Part shown: piece after piece, positions 1 to 5,569 of the stretch
Layout of the letters: every line of letters starts with the position of its first letter
Numbering within the stretch: position 1 is the first letter of the stretch
Assembly: GCA_003663695.1 (NCBI GenBank)
Contig: QMUB01000030.1
Coordinates: forward strand, 1 to 8,543
DNA length: 8,543 nt
Direction: 5' to 3'
Source of the DNA: Thermococci archaeon
GTDB lineage: Archaea; Methanobacteriota_B; Thermococci; Thermococcales; Thermococcaceae
Position numbers and translations under genes: made by a program
Notes under the pieces: model-generated
What the model saw: only the letters and a program-made list of their open reading frames with translations
Told to the model about the DNA's origin: nothing
Databases searched by the model: none

Positions 1-56
1 AAATCTCGAGCACTTTCTCTGCTGATTCTGGTAAAGCAAAGTGAATCCCTCCTCAT
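1..56 (-). CDS. 5' end of a possible divergent gene leaving the left edge, reading frame undecided
   Basis: A strong minus-strand TATA box lies just upstream, so a leftward transcript is likely, but the start codon is ambiguous. An ATG at 56-54 follows GGTGAT (65-60) and would read MRRDSLCFTRIS. A TTG at 39-37 has the better-spaced Shine-Dalgarno GGAGGG (52-47) and would read MLYQNQQRKCSRF. The third frame, which has no ATG, GTG or TTG near the leader, reads HFALPESAEKVLEI and looks most like Thermococcales protein. With fewer than 20 codons visible I cannot choose between them or name a product. Confidence 0.3.
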   Translation of the reverse strand, partial: MRRDSLCFTRISRESARD

Positions 57-84
57 GATATCACCATTATTTCAGAGGTTTGAA

Positions 85-96
85 CTTTTATAAATC
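85..96 (-). promoter_or_regulatory. TATA box of the leftward divergent transcript
   Basis: Read on the minus strand this is GATTTATAAAAG, preceded by the purine-rich GGGGAA. That is a close fit to the archaeal BRE/TATA consensus. A start site about 25 bases downstream would fall near 65, leaving a short leader before the candidate start codons at 56 or 39. Confidence 0.55.
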
Positions 97-142
97 TTCC
101 CCTAGCGGCAATTATATCGGGACAAAATTTTATGACCAAAAA

Positions 143-157
143 ATGTTTAAGGAACAT
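143..157. promoter_or_regulatory. Inverted repeat, candidate PadR operator
   Basis: The sequence is ATGTT-TAAGG-AACAT, a perfect 5-base inverted repeat ending about 10 bases before the TATA box of the PadR gene. PadR-family operators often have the form ATGT-N8-ACAT; this one is ATGT-N7-ACAT. Its position fits autoregulation of the PadR gene, and it also lies between the two divergent promoters. Binding is inferred. Confidence 0.4.
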
Positions 158-161
158 AAAC

Positions 162-175
162 GAAAAGTATTTATG
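162..175 (+). promoter_or_regulatory. BRE/TATA promoter of the PadR-like gene
   Basis: GAAAAG (162-167) followed by TATTTATG (168-175) fits an archaeal BRE plus TATA box. Transcription is expected to start near 197-200, giving a leader of about 28 bases that contains the GGTGAT ribosome binding site at 216-221. Confidence 0.55.
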
Positions 176-205
176 GGAGTAAAACATTTTTCCCTGCATA
201 ATATG

Positions 206-222
206 TATCATTGAAGGTGATA
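206..222. promoter_or_regulatory. Near-match to the Thermococcales glycolytic motif, overlapping the ribosome binding site
   Basis: TATCA-N7-TGATA is an inverted repeat that matches 11 of the 12 defined bases of TATCAC-N5-GTGATA, the motif recognised by the TrmB-like sugar regulator of Thermococcales. It lies downstream of the expected start site, a position associated with repression. One half-site contains the common Shine-Dalgarno GGTGAT (216-221), so chance resemblance is possible. Confidence 0.25.
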
Positions 223-226
223 TAGA

Positions 227-553
227 ATGACGAGCCCGATGGAAAGGCTTAAGGAAAAACTGACAAAGGAAGTTTTGTGGATATACATATTGAGCTTGCT
301 CAAGGAGAGACCCATGTACGCATACGAGCTTAAGAATAAGATAAGGGAAAAATTTAATTTTGAGCCAGCTACGGTAAGTTCATATGTGGTTCTTTACAAG
401 CTTGAAAAGGGGGGATATGTAAGTTCAGAATGGCAGGAAAGCGAAACAGGAAAACCCTCCAGGAAGTATTATGAACTTACAGAAGAGGGTAAAAAGCTTT
501 TGGAAGAAGGAATAAAGTTTATAGAGGACATGACCAAAAATCTCAGGGGCTAA
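227..553 (+). CDS. PadR-family winged-helix transcriptional regulator
   Basis: A 108-residue protein, the usual size for a minimal PadR repressor: a winged-helix DNA-binding domain followed by one dimerising helix. Seen in sequence: the first helix VLWIYILSLLKERPMYAYEL (16-35), which is the typical PadR opening (short helix, then P-x-Y-xYEL); the recognition-helix region around 47-59, ending VVLYKLEKGGYV (54-65); and the wing SETGKPSRKYYELTEEG (72-88), with the hallmark G-x-P-x-K-Y-Y-x-L-T-x-x-G. A C-terminal helix (89-106) would mediate dimerisation. The ATG is preceded by GGTGAT with 5-base spacing. The gene has its own TATA box and a candidate operator just upstream, which suggests autoregulation. 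The ligand and target genes cannot be read from sequence; PadR proteins often sense small aromatic or drug-like compounds. The family assignment is firm. Confidence 0.92.
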   Translation: MTSPMERLKEKLTKEVLWIYILSLLKERPMYAYELKNKIREKFNFEPATVSSYVVLYKLEKGGYVSSEWQESETGKPSRKYYELTEEGKKLLEEGIKFIEDMTKNLRG

Positions 554-554
554 A

Positions 555-728
<174 letters not shown>

Positions 729-756
729 TTAACCTATGCACTCTTTGGCCCATCCA

Positions 757-764
757 TTTTTAAA
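757..764 (-). promoter_or_regulatory. TATA-like box of rpl40e
   Basis: On the minus strand the sequence reads CATAAAGTTTAAAAATGG, with TTTAAAAA as the TATA element and purine-rich bases before it. A start near 733-738 would give a leader of about 25 bases containing the GGAGGG ribosome binding site. It shares the 109-base divergent region with the promoter of the aldolase gene. Confidence 0.45.
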
Positions 765-782
765 CTTTATGCATAAGGAATC

Positions 783-798
783 AAAAAAGCTTTAACTC
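783..798 (+). promoter_or_regulatory. BRE/TATA of the DapA-family gene, predicting a leaderless transcript
   Basis: AAAAAAGC (783-790) plus TTTAACTC (791-798) resembles BRE/TATA. A start 25-26 bases downstream of the TATA centre falls at about 820, exactly at the GTG/TTG start codons. No Shine-Dalgarno sequence is visible between this box and the gene. Confidence 0.4.
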
Positions 799-819
799 AA
801 AAATACGTTTCATTATCTG

Positions 820-1710
820 GTGTTGCTTTTGATTGAGGGTATACTGGTTCCTCACATTACCCCCTTTGATGATGAAGAGGATATTGATGGCGATGCCCTC
901 AGAGAGATTGTTGACTATTTTATCGAGAGGGGAGTTCATGGTCTGGTCACACTGGGGAGCAATGGTGAGTTTCCCTACTTAAATCGTGAAGAAAAGGAGA
1001 AAGTTTTGAGAATCGTCGTTGATCAGGTAAATGGAAGGGTTCCTGTTATAGGAGGTACTGCTTGTCCATCCACGAGGGAGACCATGAGTCTGACGAGGGA
1101 AGCGTGGGACATTGGAGTCGATGCTGTTATAATCGCTCCACCCTACTACTTCAAGCCCTCCCCAAGAGAGCTCTACTACCACTACGCTTCAATCATTGAG
1201 TCCACGGATGTTCCCCTGATAATCTATAATGTTCCGAAATTTACGGGCTATAACATGCCCATTGATGTCATTGAACGGCTTACCGATGAGTATTCTCAAA
1301 TAATAGGGATAAAGGATTCAAGCGGTTTAATCTCGAGAGTAGGGGAGCTGATAAGGCTTCTTGGAGACAAGATAAGCATCTTGGCTGGAACGGGTGATCT
1401 GATCTATCCATCCCTCGTCCTAGGTGCCCATGGGGCTGTAGTTGCGATAGCAAATGTGGCACCTCGATTATGCGTGGAGCTATACAACGCTTTTAGGGAA
1501 ATGAAGTATGAGAGAGCAAGAAAGATCCAGATAAAGCTCAACCATCTAAATGAAGTTCTAATAAAGAAGCACAATCAGCTGAGTGCAATAAAAGAAGCTA
1601 TGAATATTCTTGGACTAAATGTGGGTTTTCCCAGAAGGCCCATGCTCCCTCTGAGTGAGGAAGGTCTCAGGGATGTCGAAATTGTCCTCGAGGATGTTGG
1701 ATTGATTTGA
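820..1710 (+). CDS. Dihydrodipicolinate synthase/N-acetylneuraminate lyase (DapA) family aldolase
   Basis: A 296-residue class I aldolase with a TIM-barrel fold. Members form a Schiff base between a lysine and pyruvate (or a 2-keto-3-deoxy sugar acid) and make or break a C-C bond. Visible motifs: PHITPF (11-16); GSNGEF (46-51) in place of the GTTGE loop; the catalytic tyrosine Y136 in IIYNVP; Schiff-base lysine K165 in GIKDSS; AGTGD; and the C-terminal FPRRPMLPL. The length is normal for the family. The start is uncertain: GTG 820, TTG 823 or TTG 829 are in frame and none has a Shine-Dalgarno sequence; 829 would give a protein starting (M)IEGILVPHITPF. Thermococcales are thought to make lysine through the LysW/aminoadipate route, so true dihydrodipicolinate synthase is doubtful; a keto-deoxy-sugar-acid aldolase is equally possible. 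The family is firm, the substrate unknown. Confidence 0.88.
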   Translation: MLLLIEGILVPHITPFDDEEDIDGDALREIVDYFIERGVHGLVTLGSNGEFPYLNREEKEKVLRIVVDQVNGRVPVIGGTACPSTRETMSLTREAWDIGVDAVIIAPPYYFKPSPRELYYHYASIIESTDVPLIIYNVPKFTGYNMPIDVIERLTDEYSQIIGIKDSSGLISRVGELIRLLGDKISILAGTGDLIYPSLVLGAHGAVVAIANVAPRLCVELYNAFREMKYERARKIQIKLNHLNEVLIKKHNQLSAIKEAMNILGLNVGFPRRPMLPLSEEGLRDVEIVLEDVGLI

Positions 1711-1726
1711 TTGCCTCAAACATGTC

Positions 1727-1735
1727 TATTTTTAA
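1727..1735 (+). terminator. Possible T-rich terminator after the DapA-family gene
   Basis: CTATTTTTAA about 17 bases after the stop contains a run of five T. Archaeal RNA polymerase can terminate at short T tracts without a hairpin. The run is short, so this is weak. Confidence 0.25.
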
Positions 1736-1755
1736 TACACATTTGGATAGTTAAA

Positions 1756-1768
1756 GTTAAAAATTAAG
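1756..1768 (+). promoter_or_regulatory. Probable TATA box for the HPS-PHI operon
   Basis: GTTAAAAATTAAG lies about 45 bases before the HPS-PHI ATG. A start near 1785-1790 would leave a leader of about 20 bases containing the GGGAGG ribosome binding site (1796-1801). This is the only obvious promoter before the seven-gene + strand run. Confidence 0.35.
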
Positions 1769-1808
1769 TGGGTGAGTTGCTAATGACAGCATTTTGGGAG
1801 GACTCAAG

Positions 1809-3029
1809 ATGATTTTGCAGGTTGCACTGGATTTAACAGATATTGAACAAGCTATGTCAATAGCGGAGAAAGCCGCTCGAGGAGGAGCGCATTGGCTTGA
1901 AGTGGGAACTCCTTTGGTGAAAACTGAGGGCATAAGAGCAGTCGAACTCATGAAGAGGCGCTTTCCGGATAGAAAAATTGTGGCTGATTTGAAGACCATG
2001 GATACGGGAGCACTGGAAGTTGAAATTGCAGCTCGTCACGGGGCGGATGTTGTTTCTATTCTAGCCGTCGCAGATGATAGAACGATAAAAGACGCAGTTA
2101 AAGTTGCAAGACGCTATGGTGTTAAGGTGATGGTTGATTTAATCGGGGTGAAAGACAAAGTTAAGAGAGCCAAAGAACTTGAAAAGATGGGCGTTGATTA
2201 CATTTTAGTCCATACAGGAATTGATGAGCAGGTTCAAGGAAAATCTCCTTTAGCAGACCTTGAGAAGGTTATAAAAAGCGTTAAAGTGCCTGTTGCAGTT
2301 GCAGGGGGATTAAACCTCGAAACGATTCCAAAGGTTGTTGAGCTTGGCGCTACAATAATAATAGTTGGAGGAGCAATTACAAAGGCCGAAAACCCCGAAG
2401 GAGTTACCAGAAAAATAATAGATCTCTTCTGGGGAGAGTATATGATGACGATTAGGAAGGCAATGAAGGACATACTGGAGCACATAAACGAGGTCTCAGA
2501 TGCACTGAAACTCGAAGAGGTTCGGGGAATGATAGATGCAATGATTGGTGCAAACAAAATCTTCATTTACGGTGCAGGAAGGAGCGGACTTGTTGGCAAG
2601 GCATTTGGAATGAGGCTGATGCACCTTGATTTCAACGTTTATGTGGTCGGTGAAACCATAACCCCGGCATTTGGAGAGGGTGATTTGCTCATAGCTATCA
2701 GCGGAAGTGGGGAGACGAAGAGCATTGTGGATGCCGCATATATAGCAAAGGAGCAGGGCGGGAAGGTCGTCGGAATAACATCCTATAGGGAATCCTCTCT
2801 GGGTAAAATCGCAGATGTTGTGGTTACAATCCCTGGAAGAGCAAAGACAGATGTTCCAACGGATTACATCGCAAGACAGATGCTTACGGAGTACAAGTGG
2901 ATAGCCCCAATGGGAACGCTCTTTGAGGACTCCACCATGATATTTCTGGATGGAATAATCGCGCTCCTCATGGCAACATTCCAGAAAACCGAAAAGGATA
3001 TGAAGAGAAAGCACGCTACCTTAGAGTAG
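1809..3029 (+). CDS. hps-phi: Bifunctional 3-hexulose-6-phosphate synthase/6-phospho-3-hexuloisomerase
   Basis: A 406-residue fusion of two cytoplasmic enzymes of the ribulose monophosphate pathway. Residues 1 to about 208 are HPS, an aldolase-like member of the orotidine-5'-phosphate decarboxylase suprafamily: ALDLTD near the start, the active-site D-x-K-x-x-D (DLKTMD, 60-65), HTGID (135-139), and the phosphate-binding loops AGGLN (165-169) and VGGAIT (186-191). Residues about 213-406 are PHI, a SIS-domain isomerase: YGAGRSG (254-260), SGSGETKS (298-305) and GTLFEDS (369-375). In Thermococcales this fused enzyme runs in reverse, turning fructose 6-phosphate into ribulose 5-phosphate plus formaldehyde, and replaces the missing oxidative pentose phosphate pathway. 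The ATG at 1809 is chosen over an in-frame TTG at 1794 because GGAGG at 1797-1801 gives 7-base spacing. It is the first gene of the central operon; the next starts 10 bases later. Confidence 0.95.
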   Translation: MILQVALDLTDIEQAMSIAEKAARGGAHWLEVGTPLVKTEGIRAVELMKRRFPDRKIVADLKTMDTGALEVEIAARHGADVVSILAVADDRTIKDAVKVARRYGVKVMVDLIGVKDKVKRAKELEKMGVDYILVHTGIDEQVQGKSPLADLEKVIKSVKVPVAVAGGLNLETIPKVVELGATIIIVGGAITKAENPEGVTRKIIDLFWGEYMMTIRKAMKDILEHINEVSDALKLEEVRGMIDAMIGANKIFIYGAGRSGLVGKAFGMRLMHLDFNVYVVGETITPAFGEGDLLIAISGSGETKSIVDAAYIAKEQGGKVVGITSYRESSLGKIADVVVTIPGRAKTDVPTDYIARQMLTEYKWIAPMGTLFEDSTMIFLDGIIALLMATFQKTEKDMKRKHATLE

Positions 3030-3039
3030 GGGATTTTCA

Positions 3040-3804
3040 ATGGAAGTTTCTTTCCCTTTTAACCATATTTTCATTGGCATAGGTAACAATGGCTCCCTCA
3101 TAGTGAGGAACATAGGGATAGAATCATCGAAGAGGGTTATTATTGACACTTCGGATTACCTGCTCAATAAGAGAGTCTTTGTTGATGAAATCGAGGGTTT
3201 CTTCAAGAATGTGGAGCGGAACTCAATTGTCTGGATGATATTTGAAAGGAAGCCAACGAACATCGAAATAGCCAAACTGATTGACTTTTATCTTCCCGGA
3301 GACGTTATGAGGCTTGCTTATGTTCTGACGCCGTACATTGAGCTCGTCAACACAAAAAAACCCAAATGGGCGGAAAATTTTGAAACTGTCTTTTATGACT
3401 CCCTCTGGGAAGTCTTAAGTGAATACAAAGAGGTTTCGCTGAAGGATGCATTCAACAGAGCCGGGATGAGTATAGGGGAAATGTTCACAAAGCTTTACGA
3501 ATATCTGGAAAACAACATGCTCGTCAATGTGGATTATGCTGACTTCTTTGCCATGATTAAAGGGGGGAATGTCGGGATAATACGCCTTATACGGGACATA
3601 GACTTCACATGGCACTGGGGTATATGGGATAGAGGGTTGATAAACATAATGGCGGGAAGGAGGGTTCCTCTAAGCCATGCCCACAGGATATTGAACCACT
3701 TCCAGGACATCCTTGAGGAAAAGGATATAATATGGGGAGTCCAGATAAAGGAGGATGCTAGGGAGGAAGTTGAGGTTCTGGCTCTGCTGATAAAGAGGTG
3801 GTGA
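3040..3804 (+). CDS. Divergent FtsZ/tubulin-like protein lacking the GTP-binding T4 signature
   Basis: A 254-residue protein that reads as a shortened FtsZ core, which is usually about 350-390 residues. Matches in order: IFIGIGNNGS (10-19) to the FtsZ T1 region IxVIGVGGxG; VIIDTSDYLL (33-42) to the ANTD segment; SIVWMIF (62-68) and IAKLIDFY (77-84) to the strand before and helix after T4; LAYVLTPY (92-99) to TVAVVTKPF; MLVNVDYADFFAMI (160-173) to the T7 synergy loop and helix, with N163, D165 and D168 all present; and IIWGVQIKEDAREEVEVLAL (230-249) to the C-terminal IIWGAxIDExLxDEVxVTVIA. The GGGTGTG T4 signature and the T3 glycine loop are absent, replaced by FERKPTN (68-74). It should bind GTP poorly or not at all, yet keeps the surface that acts on a neighbour's nucleotide. 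The ribosome binding site is AGGGGAT. The homology is my reading of motif order; the function is unknown. Confidence 0.65.
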   Translation: MEVSFPFNHIFIGIGNNGSLIVRNIGIESSKRVIIDTSDYLLNKRVFVDEIEGFFKNVERNSIVWMIFERKPTNIEIAKLIDFYLPGDVMRLAYVLTPYIELVNTKKPKWAENFETVFYDSLWEVLSEYKEVSLKDAFNRAGMSIGEMFTKLYEYLENNMLVNVDYADFFAMIKGGNVGIIRLIRDIDFTWHWGIWDRGLINIMAGRRVPLSHAHRILNHFQDILEEKDIIWGVQIKEDAREEVEVLALLIKRW

Positions 3805-3805
3805 G

Positions 3806-4468
3806 ATGAAGGCCGTTTTCTTTGACATAGATGAAACCCTCCTATCCGAAAAGCCCTTAATAATGCTGTTTCTCCCCCAGGTTTACACACAGATTGCGAA
3901 AAAGCTTGGAATATCCAAGGATAGGGCAAGAGAGCTCTTTTTAAATGAAATTATGGGGAGGAAGGAGACATATGAGTGGCACGACTGGAACTTCTTTTTC
4001 AAGCTCTTTAATCTTGATTTAAATTATGAGGACCTCCTAAGAACGTACCCCCATAAGCTCGAGGTTTTCCCCGACTCAAAACCCGCGCTGGAATGGCTTA
4101 AGGATAATGGTTACATTTTGGGGGTTATAACGAGCGGTCCCGAATATCAGAGGCTCAAGCTCAGGCTCACAAAGCTCGACAAATACTTTGATGTTGTCAT
4201 TACGAGGGAGGATGTGAATGCCATAAAGCCTGAACCGAAGATATTCTTCCATGCTCTTGAAGAGGCAGGAGTCGAGCCCAGGGATGCCGTCATGGTGGGA
4301 GACAGCCTTCAGCAGGATGTATTTGGGGCTAAAAATGTTGGAATGACTGGAATCTGGATCAACAGGAGAAGTGAGGACGACTACTATTTTGCCGATTATA
4401 AAATAAGAAGTCTGTATGAGCTCATGACGATCCTGAGGAGGGAGGAAAGAGATGAAGGTCATATTTGA
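3806..4468 (+). CDS. HAD-superfamily (subfamily IA) phosphatase
   Basis: A 220-residue haloacid-dehalogenase-like hydrolase, probably a Mg-dependent cytoplasmic phosphatase. All four core motifs are visible: motif I DIDET with nucleophile D7 and acid D9; motif II VITSG (107-111); motif III lysine K141 in IKPEP; and motif IV GDSLQQD with D166 and D171. An alpha-helical cap inserted after motif I (about 15-85) marks subfamily IA. Close archaeal relatives are often named glyceraldehyde-3-phosphate phosphatase by annotation pipelines, but the substrate cannot be read here. The gene starts one base after the TGA of the FtsZ-like gene, with its ribosome binding site (GAGGTGG) inside that gene, so the two are probably translationally coupled. 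Its location after HPS-PHI suggests a phosphosugar substrate, which is only inference. Confidence 0.88.
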   Translation: MKAVFFDIDETLLSEKPLIMLFLPQVYTQIAKKLGISKDRARELFLNEIMGRKETYEWHDWNFFFKLFNLDLNYEDLLRTYPHKLEVFPDSKPALEWLKDNGYILGVITSGPEYQRLKLRLTKLDKYFDVVITREDVNAIKPEPKIFFHALEEAGVEPRDAVMVGDSLQQDVFGAKNVGMTGIWINRRSEDDYYFADYKIRSLYELMTILRREERDEGHI

Positions 4469-4625
4469 TGGGGAAGGAATTTTTGTCGAGTATGGGGAAA
4501 AGACTGTGAAGGTTGGAAACGATAAACTCATCCATAAAAAGGAGAGCTATACAAGGCTATGGTGGAAGCTTAAGGAGGCGGTCAAAGGCAAAAAGGTCAG
4601 GATAGTTGTTTATGAGATTGAATAG
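4452..4625 (+). CDS. Small conserved-looking protein of unknown function, 57 residues
   Basis: A short open reading frame (MKVIFDGEGIFVEYGEKTV...) overlapping the HAD gene by 17 bases in another frame. GGAGG at 4441-4445 with 6-base spacing supports translation, and it fills what would otherwise be a 167-base gap in a tight operon. Predicted structure is mostly beta strands at both ends (VIFDGEGIFVEYG, 3-15; KVRIVVYEIE, 48-57) around a basic amphipathic helix containing a Trp pair (YTRLWWKLKEAVKG, 33-46). No transmembrane segment, cysteine cluster or known motif is seen. I do not recognise the family. Being a real gene is likely from the ribosome binding site, composition and position. Confidence 0.7.
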   Translation: MKVIFDGEGIFVEYGEKTVKVGNDKLIHKKESYTRLWWKLKEAVKGKKVRIVVYEIE

Positions 4626-4635
4626 CGGTGATTCA

Positions 4636-5082
4636 ATGAGGGTCATCTATGAGAAAGAAATAGATGCGGGGAGCATTGTTATCTCTCCCAGACCCGTATG
4701 GAAGTGTAGGGCGTGTCCCATGTACGGTAAAAATCCTTCATGTCCTCCCCATGCCCCTTCATGGATGGAGGCAAGGGAATGGATTTCCCACTTCAGCAGA
4801 GCCCTTTTGATAAAATTTGAAATCGACTATGAGAATTTTGAGAGGGAGAAGAGGGAAGTTATCCGATATCTCCTTAAAAAGGAGGAATCAGGTCCCTATG
4901 CCATGGCTCTTTTTCCCGGAAACTGCAATCTCTGCGATGAGTGCGAATTCACGAAGAGCGGGAAATGTGTGATGCCAACAAAAGTTCGCCCTTCCATAAA
5001 CGCCATAGGTGTTGAGATTTCAAAGCTTGTAAAAATTGATTTTGGAGAAAGCGTTTTGTATGGGTTGGTACTAATAGATTGA
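4636..5082 (+). CDS. Cys-rich predicted metal-binding protein, DUF2284-like
   Basis: A 148-residue cytoplasmic protein with seven cysteines in two groups: C24-x2-C27-x8-C36 (CRACPMYGKNPSCPPHAP) and C97-x2-C100-x2-C103-x7-C111 (CNLCDECEFTKSGKC). The first group with its Pro-rich tail and the second ferredoxin-like group match what I know of DUF2284, a family predicted to bind metal or an iron-sulfur cluster; the biochemical role is not established. The ATG at 4636 follows GGTGAT (4627-4632) with 3-base spacing; a longer reading from 4606 would lie inside the preceding gene and has no better signal. It begins 10 bases after the 57-residue gene and ends 16 bases before the CARF-like gene, so it belongs to the same operon. 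Confidence 0.75.
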   Translation: MRVIYEKEIDAGSIVISPRPVWKCRACPMYGKNPSCPPHAPSWMEAREWISHFSRALLIKFEIDYENFEREKREVIRYLLKKEESGPYAMALFPGNCNLCDECEFTKSGKCVMPTKVRPSINAIGVEISKLVKIDFGESVLYGLVLID

Positions 5083-5098
5083 GTGTGAGTGTGGTATC

Positions 5099-5569
5099 AT
5101 GAAGGCTTATGTTACAATGCTGGGCCGCTCTACTTGGGCAATGATAAACGCATATTATGCTATTGTAATGCACAAAAAGTATTATCCCGATGAGATTTAC
5201 ATTTTTCTTGAAGATATATACGCGGAAAAGATTCCAAAAGCCGTTGGTGCCTTGAAAATAATTTCCAGGGCTTTCGGCTTTGAACCTAAGATAAACTGGT
5301 TCATTGTCGAAGAGGCAAACTTCGTTGACGCCGATAAGAAGATAGGGAAGCTTTTGAAAGAGCTCAAAGAAAAAGGTTTCGAAATTGCAATAGAGATAAC
5401 TTCGGGAAGGAAAGCAGTCGTTGCGGGAGCGCTCATCCACGGTATCCCCCTAAATGTGGATCACGTCTTTTACCTTGCGATAAGGAGCATGGAATATGCA
5501 AACCGGCCCTACATGATGATACCCCTTCACGTTCAGATTCTCAGGGATTTTGTGGGTGATAGAGAATGA
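5099..5569 (+). CDS. Stand-alone CARF-like (Rossmann-fold) domain protein
   Basis: A 156-residue alpha/beta protein. The predicted order of strands and helices is that of a CARF domain, the cyclic-oligoadenylate sensor of type III CRISPR ancillary proteins: strand AYVTMLGRSTW (3-13) with a small-residue loop and long helix; strand EIYIFLED (32-39); strand NWFIVEE (66-72); a helix of Lys/Glu/Leu; strand FEIAIEI (94-100) running into TSGRKAVVAGAL (101-112), which resembles the CARF signature T-x-G-x-K-x-M; and strand HVFYLAI (122-128). It has no effector domain. Its stop overlaps the start of the PIN gene as ATGA (5566-5569), so co-translation and a functional pair are likely. The ribosome binding site is weak (GTGGT before ATG). 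No cas genes or CRISPR repeats are visible. It could instead be another Rossmann-like sensor; assignment is by motif only. Confidence 0.6.
   Translation: MKAYVTMLGRSTWAMINAYYAIVMHKKYYPDEIYIFLEDIYAEKIPKAVGALKIISRAFGFEPKINWFIVEEANFVDADKKIGKLLKELKEKGFEIAIEITSGRKAVVAGALIHGIPLNVDHVFYLAIRSMEYANRPYMMIPLHVQILRDFVGDRE

Noticed and set aside
59..64. TATCAC half-site of the sugar-regulon motif near the left edge
   Set aside because: No matching GTGATA lies at the required spacing; it is the complement of a GGTGATA ribosome-binding-site region.
1794..1808. In-frame TTG start giving an HPS-PHI protein five residues longer
   Set aside because: The TTG overlaps the GGGAGG Shine-Dalgarno sequence that serves the ATG at 1809 with ideal 7-base spacing.
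2496..3014. Long minus-strand reading frame opposite the PHI domain
   Set aside because: It is antisense to a clearly recognised enzyme, its composition (Cys, His, Ser-rich) is unlike neighbouring proteins, and it has no promoter or ribosome binding site.
4606..4635. Longer start for the DUF2284-like protein
   Set aside because: It would lie inside the 57-residue gene, has no ribosome binding site, and the ATG at 4636 has GGTGAT just upstream.
4949..5440. 163-codon minus-strand reading frame opposite the DUF2284-like and CARF-like genes
   Set aside because: It is antisense to two well-supported genes and its translation shows no motif and atypical composition.
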